Origin: an uncultured Lachnospiraceae bacterium
GTDB lineage: Bacteria > Bacillota > Clostridia > Lachnospirales > Lachnospiraceae
Length of the DNA: 55,083 nucleotides
Reading direction: 5' to 3'
Assembly (NCBI GenBank): GCA_947564645.1
Contig: CANOCU010000022.1
Coordinates: forward strand, 1-55,083
Each line of letters starts with the position of its first letter. Position 1 is the first letter of the stretch. Of this stretch, positions 17,228 to 25,351 are shown piece after piece. Under the pieces are notes generated by a model. That model was not told the DNA's origin. It was given only the letters and a program-made list of their open reading frames with translations, and did no database searches. The position numbers were made by a program, and so were the translations under genes.

Positions 17228-18247
17228 ATGAAAAGGAGGATCAAACTGGTAGATGTGACCCTGCGCGACGGCAGTCATGCGGTGGGGCACAGCTTTACGA
17301 AGGAGCAGGTGATGCGTATCGCGGGAGAACTGGACAGATCAGGCGTGGAGATCATAGAAGTGACACACGGTGACGGTCTGGGAGGCTCTTCAGTCAATTA
17401 CGGGTTTTCTGCGGTAAGTGACATGGATTTGATCGAGGCTGCGGCGGGTGTGATCAGGGAGGCGAAGCTGGGTGCACTCCTGCTGCCGGGGATCGGTACG
17501 ATCAGAGATCTGGAAGAAGCGTATGAGCGGGGTGTACGTGTGCTTCGTGTGGCGACCCATGTCACGGAGGCCGATGTCGGGATCCAGCACATTCAGGCCG
17601 CCAAAAGAAAAGGCATGTGTGCAGTCGGGTTTCTGATGATGATCCATATGGCACGGCCGGAGAAAATCTTAGAACAGGCAAGGATCTTCGCGGATGCCGG
17701 AGCAGACTATATCAATCTGGCCGATTCGGCAGGTCACCTGGTGCCTGATGAGGTGCGGGAGCGGGTCTTAATCCTGACGGAACATTTAAATATTCCGGTA
17801 GGGTTTCATGCGCACAATAATCTGGGTCTGGCGGTGGCCAATTCCATAGCGGCCATAGAGGAGGGTGCCGTCTATATTGACGGCTCCTTAGGCGGATTGG
17901 GAGCCGGGGCAGGGAATACACAGATCGAGGTATTGCAGGCCGTGATACAGCGCTATGGATGGGAGAGCGGTGCGGACCTTGGATGTCTGCTTGAGGCGGA
18001 GAAAGAGGTAGTTCCTGTGATGCAGCGTCCGCAGGTGATCGATCCGGATTCGCTGATGCTTGGGTATTCGGGAGTATATTCCAGTTTTCTGCTTCATGCG
18101 AAGCGGGCTTCGCAGAAATTCGACGTCGATACAAAGGATATCCTGGTAGAATTGGGAAAACGTGGAATGGTAGGCGGACAGGAAGACATGATCGTGGATG
18201 TGGCCTACGAATTATCAAAAAGAAAAGGAGCAAGGAGATCAATATGA
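17228..18247 (+). CDS. dmpG: 4-hydroxy-2-oxovalerate aldolase-like enzyme (DmpG type)
   Basis: A 339-residue metal-dependent aldolase of the HMG-CoA lyase-like superfamily. It cleaves 4-hydroxy-2-oxo acids to pyruvate and an aldehyde. The catalytic loop is TLRDGSHAVGH (Arg13, Asp14, His17), the metal ligands are in GFHAHNN, and GDGLGGSS, LADSAG, DGSLGGLGAGAGN and the C-terminal GMVGGQEDMI dimer region with DmpF are all preserved. It follows DmpF closely and overlaps the alcohol dehydrogenase gene by four bases (ATGA). These genes are best known from aromatic meta-cleavage, yet no ring-cleavage genes are present. Here the substrate is more plausibly the 2-oxo-3-deoxy acid made by the neighbouring dehydratase. 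Confidence 0.93.
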   Translation: MKRRIKLVDVTLRDGSHAVGHSFTKEQVMRIAGELDRSGVEIIEVTHGDGLGGSSVNYGFSAVSDMDLIEAAAGVIREAKLGALLLPGIGTIRDLEEAYERGVRVLRVATHVTEADVGIQHIQAAKRKGMCAVGFLMMIHMARPEKILEQARIFADAGADYINLADSAGHLVPDEVRERVLILTEHLNIPVGFHAHNNLGLAVANSIAAIEEGAVYIDGSLGGLGAGAGNTQIEVLQAVIQRYGWESGADLGCLLEAEKEVVPVMQRPQVIDPDSLMLGYSGVYSSFLLHAKRASQKFDVDTKDILVELGKRGMVGGQEDMIVDVAYELSKRKGARRSI

Positions 18248-19425
18248 ATAATTTTACTTTTTACAGTCCGACTTATTTTGTATTTGGAAAAGAAGAAGAG
18301 AAGCGGGCGGGACATTATGTGAAGCGGTTTGGTGGAACGAAAGCGCTGGTGCATTACGGCGGTGGCAGCGTAGTGCGCTCCGGACTACTGGACCGGGTAA
18401 AAAAGTCGTTGGAAGATAGCGGGATTTCCTATGTAGAGCTGGGAGGAGTGAAACCGAATCCCAGAAGCGGGCTTGTTTATGAGGGGATTGATCTTTGCAG
18501 GAAAGAAAACGTAGATTTTGTGCTGGCAGTGGGTGGCGGCAGTGTCATCGACTCTTCCAAGGCGATCGCTGCCGGAACGGTATATGACGGAGATTTCTGG
18601 GATTTCTATCAGGGAAAGTCTGTGGAGAAAGCGCTTCCGGTGGGCACGATCCTTACCATTGCGGCGGCAGGCAGCGAGGGATCGCCGGATTCCGTTATCA
18701 CCAATGAGAACGGTATGTTTAAGAGAGGAGCCAGTGGGGAAGGATTCAGACCGACGTTCTCTGTTTTGAATCCGGAATTGACGCAGACACTTCCGGCTTA
18801 TCAGACGGCCTGTGGCATTACCGATATTATGGCGCATCTGTTTGAAAGGTATTTTACGACGACACAGGAGGTGGAAGTAACCGATCGCATGATCGAGGGG
18901 CTTCTGATGGCTATGGTACATGAAGGACCTCGTGTGATCGCCGATCCGGACAATTATGAGGCCAGGGCAAATATCATGTGGGCCGGCATGATGGCGCACA
19001 ATAATTCCTGTGGCGTCGGAAGAGTACAGGATTGGGCAAGCCATGATATAGAGCATGAATTATCGGCGCTCTATGATTGTGCCCACGGAGCAGGACTGGC
19101 GGTTGTGTTCCCGGCCTGGATGCGGTATGTTTATCGGAAAGACGTGATGCGGTTTGCGCAGGTGGCAGCAAGAGTCTGGGGGTGCCCGATGGACTTTGCC
19201 AATCCGGAGAATACGGCGCTTGCAGGGATCGATATGTTCCGGAAGTTCTTGCGGTCTATCGGTATGCCGACAACGCTTGGCGAGCTGGGGGCGAAGGAAG
19301 AGGATATCCGGCAGATGGCACATACGGCCTGCTTCGGGGATGCAAGGCAGGGAAGCATAGGAGGTTTTGTCAGACTGGAAGAGAAGGATGTGGCGGCGAT
19401 CCTGAAACTGGCGGCAGAAGGATGA
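18244..19425 (+). CDS. Iron-containing alcohol dehydrogenase (YqhD/BdhA type)
   Basis: A 393-residue group III metal-dependent alcohol dehydrogenase. GGGSVIDSSKAIA is the cofactor loop, and GGGSVVRSG near residue 40 is the NADPH-type signature of YqhD/BdhA aldehyde reductases. Metal ligands are visible in GITDIMAHLFE (Asp, His) and in SHDIEHELSALYDCAHGAG (two His). Such enzymes reduce short aldehydes, including acetaldehyde, propanal and lactaldehyde, to alcohols. As the last gene of the operon it would recycle reduced cofactor by reducing the aldehyde that the aldolase or the glycyl radical enzyme releases. A long hairpin follows. Confidence 0.93.
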   Translation: MNNFTFYSPTYFVFGKEEEKRAGHYVKRFGGTKALVHYGGGSVVRSGLLDRVKKSLEDSGISYVELGGVKPNPRSGLVYEGIDLCRKENVDFVLAVGGGSVIDSSKAIAAGTVYDGDFWDFYQGKSVEKALPVGTILTIAAAGSEGSPDSVITNENGMFKRGASGEGFRPTFSVLNPELTQTLPAYQTACGITDIMAHLFERYFTTTQEVEVTDRMIEGLLMAMVHEGPRVIADPDNYEARANIMWAGMMAHNNSCGVGRVQDWASHDIEHELSALYDCAHGAGLAVVFPAWMRYVYRKDVMRFAQVAARVWGCPMDFANPENTALAGIDMFRKFLRSIGMPTTLGELGAKEEDIRQMAHTACFGDARQGSIGGFVRLEEKDVAAILKLAAEG

Positions 19426-19443
19426 TCTTAGTAACTGAATACT

Positions 19444-19484
19444 GGTTCCTGTCAAAGCTTTCCTAGATAGCTTTGACAGGAACC
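19444..19484. terminator. 16-bp perfect hairpin between convergent genes
   Basis: GGTTCCTGTCAAAGCT (19444-19459) is followed after 9 nt by its exact complement (19469-19484). An outer GAATAC/GTATTC pair extends the dyad. It sits between the end of the alcohol dehydrogenase operon and the convergent MerR gene and may stop transcription from both sides, although no T-run follows. Confidence 0.5.
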
Positions 19485-19498
19485 GGAAGTAACTGTAT

Positions 19499-20356
19499 TC
19501 ACCTGAAATAGCGTATAAGCAGCCACCAGAGATACGGCCCGATCATCGCAAGCACCAGGAAAGCCCACAGAAAACTGCGGCGGCTGATCGCCATGATGAG
19601 GAACAGTACCAGCAGGAAGAACCAGGGGCCGTGTATAAATTTATAGACCAGTCTGCGGGCGGGAGCGATATCTTTAAGCCCGGCTTCCAGTTCCTCCGGA
19701 TGTGTCAGGGAGCAGTGTATCGTTGCACCGAAGCGGTCAAAGATGCGCTCGGCTTTGTATTCCATACCGTCAATTCTGAAAACAGGATACATCCCCTCCT
19801 TTGTGATGACGAGGTTTAGCTGGTTTTCTTCGGCGTACTGCAGCAGCGCCTCCGTAAATTCCCCGGCATTCATCACCATGGTATCCGGTTTGAATGAAAA
19901 ACCTCTTAAATGTTCTGCCTCGGCAAATCTCTTATAATCCTGAACGATCGACATAAATTTCCCTCCATTCCTTTCCATTTCATCCATTTTCCGGAGCGTC
20001 TCGTCTACATGCAGGAGTGCCAGCTGCGTTTCGCCGGATCTGGTCTTGTTTACCAACTCTTTACAGACATCGATGCAGGCGTTCAGTTCCTGCTGCTTCT
20101 CCTGCAGCGTCTTCAGATGCTGTGCAAGCGTATCACCTAAGGGCGCTTCCTCCTGCAGGATCCTGCGGATGTCTTCCAGAGACAGATCGAGTTTGCGCAG
20201 AAGCTTGATCGTCTTGAGCCGCATAAGGTCATCCTGCGTATATTCCCGATAGTTGTTCTCGGAATTTCTGGCAGGATGAAGCAGCTCTTTCTTTTCATAG
20301 AAGCGTATGTTCTGCTTCGTGATCCCTGTGAGACGTTCCAGTTCATTGATGTTCAT
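19499..20356 (-). CDS. MerR family regulator with C-terminal membrane segment
   Basis: A 285-residue regulator. Residues 1-70 are a MerR winged helix (NINELERLTGITKQNIRFYE, then REYTQDDLMRLKTI). A coiled-coil dimerisation helix with a poly-acidic/Gln stretch follows to about 125, then a central domain of unknown ligand to about 235. The last 45 residues hold two hydrophobic helices (FFLLVLFLIMAI and FLWAFLVLAMIGPYLWWLL), so the protein may be tethered to the membrane. The ribosome site AAAGGAGG precedes the ATG. Its own promoter has the 19-bp spacer typical of MerR control, so autoregulation is likely. Ligand is unknown; no cysteine pattern suggests a metal. Confidence 0.88.
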   Translation of the reverse strand: MNINELERLTGITKQNIRFYEKKELLHPARNSENNYREYTQDDLMRLKTIKLLRKLDLSLEDIRRILQEEAPLGDTLAQHLKTLQEKQQELNACIDVCKELVNKTRSGETQLALLHVDETLRKMDEMERNGGKFMSIVQDYKRFAEAEHLRGFSFKPDTMVMNAGEFTEALLQYAEENQLNLVITKEGMYPVFRIDGMEYKAERIFDRFGATIHCSLTHPEELEAGLKDIAPARRLVYKFIHGPWFFLLVLFLIMAISRRSFLWAFLVLAMIGPYLWWLLIRYFR

Positions 20357-20394
20357 GGGATAAGACCTCCTTTCATGTGTCCCTCTGTAAGCCG

Positions 20395-20425
20395 AATATA
20401 AGGGATATAGTTAGTATAAGGTCAA
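20395..20425 (-). promoter_or_regulatory. MerR-type promoter with 19-bp spacer
   Basis: On the minus strand TTGACC (20420-20425) and TATATT (20395-20400) are separated by 19 bp, the stretched spacing that MerR activators correct by twisting DNA. It is about 40 bp upstream of the MerR gene. Confidence 0.6.
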
Positions 20426-20452
20426 GGAAATATGAGAAATTTTTTAAAATTT

Positions 20453-20872
20453 TTATTTGTGCCTGCGGATTGCAATAAGACGGAACAAATCGCGGTACAG
20501 ATCGTCTGCATCTTCCAGGTCGATCATAAGCCATCTTTGCCCGTTTCCTTCGGCGGTCTGCTCATAGACAGTCTGCAGTGTGGCAGTGCAGTCTGGAAGG
20601 AGAGCTTCGACGGCTTCCTTTTCTTTTGGTCCGACCACGACCATAACGGTGAAAAAGGACTCTCTGGGGTATATGGTACACAGCGTCCTGCCGGCCTTCC
20701 GGAATTTGACATTCCAGCCCTTTTCCATGCTGCAGGCGCTGAACTCTATTTTTTCGGTGCAGTCGTACCGGGTCTTTACCTCGGCACAGAATTTGGAGAA
20801 AACAGGATTATTGACATGTTCTCCGATTTCCGACAGCGTGGGACAATAAGTTTTATCCTGTAGATCGATCAT
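20453..20872 (-). CDS. DUF3788 family protein
   Basis: A 139-residue protein resembling the DUF3788 family: PTLSEIGEHVNNPVFSKFC at the N-terminus, then EFSACSMEKGWNVKFRKAG and LCTIYPRESFF, ending with DADDLYRDLFRLIAIRR. The family is common in Clostridia and has no established function. Its start overlaps the stop of the upstream HAD phosphatase gene by four bases, so the two are translationally coupled. No membrane segment or signal is present. Confidence 0.75.
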   Translation of the reverse strand: MIDLQDKTYCPTLSEIGEHVNNPVFSKFCAEVKTRYDCTEKIEFSACSMEKGWNVKFRKAGRTLCTIYPRESFFTVMVVVGPKEKEAVEALLPDCTATLQTVYEQTAEGNGQRWLMIDLEDADDLYRDLFRLIAIRRHK

Positions 20873-21717
20873 TTTACCAATCCTCCTTTATGATGTGATA
20901 CGTACATAGGCTGGTGATGGGCCGCCAGCCACTTCGCGACGCCGTCCTCGTTGTTGCCGCCGATGACGGCTGTGGCCTTTTCTTTCAATGTGGCATCGGC
21001 ATTGTCCACGGCATAGGATTCATCGGCGCTGTCAAACAGATCCAGATCGTTTCTGCCGTCTCCGAATGCGATCAGACGGTCGCAGCCCAGATATTGTTTG
21101 AGCCGGGCGGCGGCGCCAGACTTGGAAGCAGCGCTTGGCATGATCTCCAGCCACTGCTCCTTTGTATAGATATCCTCCTGATAGACACAGTGGAAGGCGT
21201 CCTTATATTTCACATATAGGGGTTCCAGAATATCGGGTTTGTCAATGCAGGTGATATAGAAGCAGTCGCCCTGCGTCAGTTCTTCGGGCGTAGTGACGGG
21301 GTGCGTCCGCACATCTCCTTTGCGGCTTTCCAGAAATGATCTCATGCCGGGTGTACATTTTTCTTCAATATAAGAAAATTTCTCGACGCCATCGATATAG
21401 GCGTACACAATCGGATATACGTGGCGGCAAAAAAGATCTTCGAAGACCTCCCGCACATCTTCGCCAAAAAAGTTGGAGAGCAGGATCTCTCCGGTCAAAT
21501 GGTCCATAACAAAAGCCCCGTTATAAACAATAACGGGGATATGGGCGTTCAGTCCGGCGGTCACTTTCCGGGCGGTGACCAGGGATCTGGCCGTAGCGTA
21601 GGAGAACAGCATTCCCTGCCCGGTCAGGGTGTTGATCGTGCGGCTTGTATAGTCTGAGATGGTCTCGTCGCTTCTAAGGAGCGTGCCGTCCAAGTCGGAT
21701 ACGTATAATGTTTTCAT
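20869..21717 (-). CDS. Cof-type HAD hydrolase
   Basis: A 282-residue haloacid dehalogenase-like phosphatase of the Cof/YbiV type, which dephosphorylates sugar phosphates and similar metabolites. Motif I is SDLDGTLLRSD at residues 6-16, motif II is in YATARS, and motif III/IV is AFGDGRNDLDLF near residue 223. The C2-type cap lies between. GGAGG is placed 6 nt before the ATG at 21717; a longer in-frame reading to 21831 lacks a ribosome site and overlaps the neighbouring GNAT gene. Downstream it overlaps the DUF3788 gene by 4 nt. Confidence 0.92.
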   Translation of the reverse strand: MKTLYVSDLDGTLLRSDETISDYTSRTINTLTGQGMLFSYATARSLVTARKVTAGLNAHIPVIVYNGAFVMDHLTGEILLSNFFGEDVREVFEDLFCRHVYPIVYAYIDGVEKFSYIEEKCTPGMRSFLESRKGDVRTHPVTTPEELTQGDCFYITCIDKPDILEPLYVKYKDAFHCVYQEDIYTKEQWLEIMPSAASKSGAAARLKQYLGCDRLIAFGDGRNDLDLFDSADESYAVDNADATLKEKATAVIGGNNEDGVAKWLAAHHQPMYVSHHKGGLVK

Positions 21718-21742
21718 AGAAATCCTCCTTGCCTGTGCGTCA

Positions 21743-22201
21743 TCACTGCTGCTTTCGGACATACATCCTTGACAGATCCGGTTCGCCGTCTCCCTGTACC
21801 ATGCAGAGAAATTCCCAGCCATAGCGCTCATAGAAAGAGGTGTGGTCGGTCAGAAGGTACAGCGTGTCAATGCCCTGCCTGTTCATATCGGTGCAGACAT
21901 AATCTAACAATGCACCTGCAATGCCCTGGCAGCGCCGGTCTGTCTCGGTGTAGACGGCGCAGACATTGGGCGTCAGGTCCTTTCTGTTGTGGAAGTCGTT
22001 CTCGATCACGCCTAGCCCGCCGACGATCCGGCCCTGCTCCATCGCCAGATACCATTGGGGTACCGGACGCTTACCGGTAAGGCACTCCTGCATACTCTCC
22101 TGATAAGCCGTAAGCGGGACGCCCCATTTCTCATGGAACCATTTCGCTGCGGTCTGCAGCAGTTCGGGTTTGTCGGTTAAACGTATTATCTCGTATTTCA
22201 T
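21743..22201 (-). CDS. GNAT family N-acetyltransferase
   Basis: A 152-residue acetyltransferase. The acetyl-CoA loop appears as RRCQGIAGALLDYV (about residues 88-101), and TSFYERYGWEFL near the C-terminus is the usual motif B. Start chosen at 22201 because GGAGG lies 5 nt before it. It precedes the HAD gene by 25 nt and probably forms an operon with HAD and DUF3788. The acceptor is unknown. Confidence 0.88.
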   Translation of the reverse strand: MKYEIIRLTDKPELLQTAAKWFHEKWGVPLTAYQESMQECLTGKRPVPQWYLAMEQGRIVGGLGVIENDFHNRKDLTPNVCAVYTETDRRCQGIAGALLDYVCTDMNRQGIDTLYLLTDHTSFYERYGWEFLCMVQGDGEPDLSRMYVRKQQ

Positions 22202-22257
22202 GCGAACCTCCGTTCCTGTCGCAAGCTTTGCCTGCGATACTGCTTCCATTATCCTCC

Positions 22258-22280
22258 GGGATTCCGGTTAGCGGAATCCC
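22258..22280. terminator. Perfect 9-bp hairpin
   Basis: GGGATTCCG (22258-22266) and CGGAATCCC (22272-22280) pair around a 5-nt loop, between the end of the broken sensor kinase gene and the GNAT gene. No T-run follows on either strand, so terminator function is uncertain. Confidence 0.4.
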
Positions 22281-22317
22281 AAATCAGTTTCCATTATGTA
22301 AGATTTGCCCGGATCTG

Positions 22318-23960
22318 TCAATTCGAAACCAGTTTGGACAGACGTAAGACCGCACAGGTGCCGGAGCCGGGAGTGGAGCGGTACTGCAGGCCGCATCCTT
22401 CACCGTAGTAAAGCCGTATCCTCCGGTGGACATTCTGCACGCCGTAGCCCTTGCTGTCAGCGGAAAGGATCGACTGGCAGTTGCTCTCGGACATACCGCA
22501 TCCGTTGTCGATCACCTGGAAGAGAATGGTCTCCTCCTCCAGACGGCAGGAGATCGTCAGCATTCCTTTACCGGGGGCCTGCCTGTGATCCAGGCCATGC
22601 AGGATGGCGTTCTCCGCCAGCGGCTGGATGATCAGATTCAGCACGGAAAAAGGCAGGGTACGTTCGTCGATATCATAAGTCACATCGAAGGACCAGGAGT
22701 GCATGATCTGTTGGATCGATACATAGGCCTTCGTGTTTTCCAATTCGTCCCGGATGGTCGTTATGCTCTTGCCCTTGTTTAACATGGTGCGGTAGAAGGT
22801 GGACAGGAGCTGGGACATCTGGCTGATGCCTGTCTGCCCGGCCATGATCGCCTGCACGTTGATCAGGGACAGGGAATTATAGAGAAAATGCGGGTTGATC
22901 TGGGACTGCAGGACACGAAGCTCGTATTTCTGCTGTTCGATCTGGGCGATCAGCACCTCATTGATCAGATGATTCAGCTGGATCACCATGGCGCGGAAGG
23001 CGCGTTGGAGCTGTCCCACCTCGTCCGAGCGCCCGCTGTCGTCCTCGTGGCTGCCGGCTGTCTCGTAGTGTCCCTGCTCCACCAGCAGCAGGTCGGCGGA
23101 GAGCTTTTCCAGCGGACGGGCCATGATCCGGGACAGATAAGAGGCTACCAGAAAGGAAATGGCGATGCACAGGACCGTCAGCAGAACCGCTGTCAGCTGA
23201 AAATACCGATACGTGATAAGCTGTTCGCGGGAAGGCCGGTAGAGCCACGCGGTCCAGTCCCCGTTATTGAGCCGGTACTGGGTGCAGATATAGGCGGAGG
23301 AAATGTTTCCCGTCAGAAGCTCCTGCGCGGTAAGCGGGTGCAGGGAGGAGCTTTCCGGGAATGGGCAAACAGCGCATCCGTATCGACCGTAATACAGGCT
23401 AAAGAGACCGGAGCCGGATAGGAATAATACATCCGGCATACCAGATACAACTTCTTACCGTCCGCTGACACCTGATAAAAAGGGCGGGTGGCGATCAGCG
23501 CCTGATCGTACCAGGGCATGTCCCGGGCAGATTCCATTCTGAGCACATTATCGCCGTGAGGATGGAGACCGGGCGCCTCTGTGTAAATCGTAACGGTACT
23601 GATGCCCGTATTGAGGGAGCGGATGGTGAGGAACAGAGAATCCACTTCCTCTTTATAAAACATATACTGCTCATAGTTTGTGTCATAGGTCTTCAGAAGG
23701 CCGGTCTTTAGAGTATCGCTCCAGAGGACCATGTTCAGGGCATCCAGGTAGGAATTCAGCTTGAAATCGATGGAATCCGCGGATTGGCGCAGAATCTCCT
23801 GCAGTGCGGCCTCCTCCCGCCGGAGCATCTGCCGGCTGATCTGGATGTAACTGACGATGCCGAACAGGAGCATGGGGATCAGACTGACGAAGATACAGAT
23901 CGAGAGTATCTTGCGTCGAAACGGTAAATTTTTGAAAAACTGAAAGGGATGGGCAAGCAT
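22318..23960 (-). pseudogene. YesM-type sensor histidine kinase, frameshifted
   Basis: The N-terminal part (from 23960) encodes a transmembrane helix (ILSICIFVSLIPMLLFGIVS) and an extracellular sensor domain. The C-terminal part (to 22318) encodes the second helix, HAMP, the phospho-acceptor INPHFLYNSLSLIN and the HATPase N-box LAENAILHG. The two lie in different frames that meet around 23345-23360: reading passes from TDALFAH in one frame to FPESSSLHPL in the other. Loss of a single base, for example one T in the ATTCCC run, restores a continuous kinase of about 545 residues. It follows the regulator gene by 12 nt, the usual YesN-YesM order. As written the kinase is inactive, unless this is a sequencing error or a -1 frameshift. 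Confidence 0.85.
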
Positions 23961-23972
23961 CGGTATTCCTCC

Positions 23973-25136
23973 TCACATCATATTCTCGGGGTCAGCTTCC
24001 GTCTGTCCGGTATCCTGCGGGGCGAGCGCGCCGGCCCGGTAAGCGCTGGGGGTGACGCCGTACATCTGCTGAAAAGTCTTGATAAAATAGGAAGGCGTGG
24101 GATATCCTACCGCCTTGCAGATATCTACGATCTTCATATTGCTGCCGATCAGAAACTCCTGGGCTTTTTTCATGCGGAACTGTTTCAGGTATTTGTGCAG
24201 GGAACAGCCGGTTACCTTGGTGAACATATTGCTCAGATAGTTGGGACTTAAGTAGACCTGTTCCGCCAGCAGATTCAGCGTCAGTTCTTCATGAAAATGT
24301 TCGGCGATATACTGTTTTACCAGGAAAACGGAGTAGTTGGCACCGTCCACCTCCTGATGGAGCGCATCGGTGAGACATTTTACATAGTGCAGGACTGTCT
24401 CCTGGATATCCGAAAAATGCCGGAACGTATAGACCTCCTCGGCCACGGCTTCGAAATCGGAGTCTGTGAGAGAAGGGGTGGCGGTCATGATAAGCTGCAG
24501 CAGGGTGATGGCGGTATGTCGTATGTAAATGGGCGAATGGGAAGTGGAATCGGAGCAGCGCAGCAGCAGTTCCTCCACCAGGGCCGTGACCTGGTCCGGC
24601 CGTTTCAGGGAAATGGCCAGGGAGATATCGTCCATCAGCTTCTGGTCGGTCCAGGAAGTGCTTTCCCTGCCGGTATCCGGGCCTGCCTGCTCGTCCGGTA
24701 CAGGGTGGTCGTAGAAGCTTTCATTATAATAGGTAACGGACTTTTTGAAGGTGATGATCCTGGAGTCCAGCTGATTCAGGATATCGTTGATGATCTGCTG
24801 GAATTCTTCCGGATTGACAGGCTTCAGGATATAGTTGACGGCCCGCAGCAGCAGTGCGTTCCGCACATATTCGAAGTCGTCGAAGCCGCTGAAGAACAGG
24901 ATCTCCATGTCCGGAGCAAGCATACGGGCCTCCTACGCAAGCTCTATGCCGCTTTTAAAAGGCATCTGTACATCGGTCAGAAGGATATCGATCTTCTCCT
25001 GGCGGATGATCGCCAGCGCCTCCTCTCCCTGGGAAGCCTCCAGGATCAGGAATTTACCCGCAAAATCCCGGGTCAGCAGGAAACGGATCAGGTCTCGTTC
25101 CAGTTTCTCATCGTCTGCCACCAACACAGTATACAT
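23973..25136 (-). pseudogene. YesN-type AraC response regulator, internal TAG stop
   Basis: The receiver begins MYTVLVADDEKLERDL and has the phospho-acceptor Asp in LLTDVQMPFKSG. At 24930-24932 an in-frame TAG interrupts the reading just after GIELA; the same frame then continues EARMLAPDMEILFFSGFDDFEYV, the rest of the receiver, and ends with an AraC DNA-binding domain (YLSPNYLSNMFTKVTG, FLIGSNMKIVDICKAVGY). Only one codon separates this from an intact protein of about 387 residues. The mutated stretch TAGGAGG happens to form a Shine-Dalgarno site 5 nt before an ATG at 24923, so the C-terminal two thirds could be made on its own. It would normally control the divergent sugar importer genes. 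Confidence 0.88.
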
Positions 25137-25168
25137 TGTTCTGTCTCCTTTCAGGAATGTACAAAAGG

Positions 25169-25197
25169 ATTATAGCATTCAGAGAATATGCGAACAA
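25169..25197 (-). promoter_or_regulatory. Promoter of the regulator-kinase pair
   Basis: On the minus strand TTGTTC (25192-25197) and TATAAT (25169-25174) are spaced by 17 bp, 33 bp upstream of the regulator start. Confidence 0.6.
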
Positions 25198-25249
25198 CAT
25201 GCACAAACCAATATCTGTAAAATGTTTTATAAAGCAGAAAAACGTTGCA

Positions 25250-25279
25250 TTTACAGAAACGGAACCGGACTCCTATAAT
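25250..25279 (+). promoter_or_regulatory. Promoter of the binding-protein/permease genes
   Basis: TTTACA (25250-25255) and TATAAT (25274-25279) are spaced by 18 bp, about 70 bp before the lipoprotein start. It diverges from the regulator promoter. Confidence 0.6.
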
Positions 25280-25351
25280 AAATTTAACAAAACACAGACA
25301 GGCGAACGGAAAAAATAAACCCTGTAAAAGGCAAGGAGGAGGTAATGAGAA

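Noticed and set aside
5377-19425. A microcompartment-type diol-degradation locus or an aromatic meta-cleavage pathway
   Set aside because: No shell protein, ring-cleavage dioxygenase or hydratase gene is present.
23340-23365. Programmed -1 frameshift joining the two halves of the sensor kinase
   Set aside because: No slippery heptamer with a downstream pseudoknot is evident, and the neighbouring genes also carry lesions, so simple decay or an error is more likely.
24291-25175. A 294-codon plus-strand frame opposite the response regulator
   Set aside because: The opposite strand encodes a recognisable receiver and AraC domain; this frame has no motif and is a shadow.
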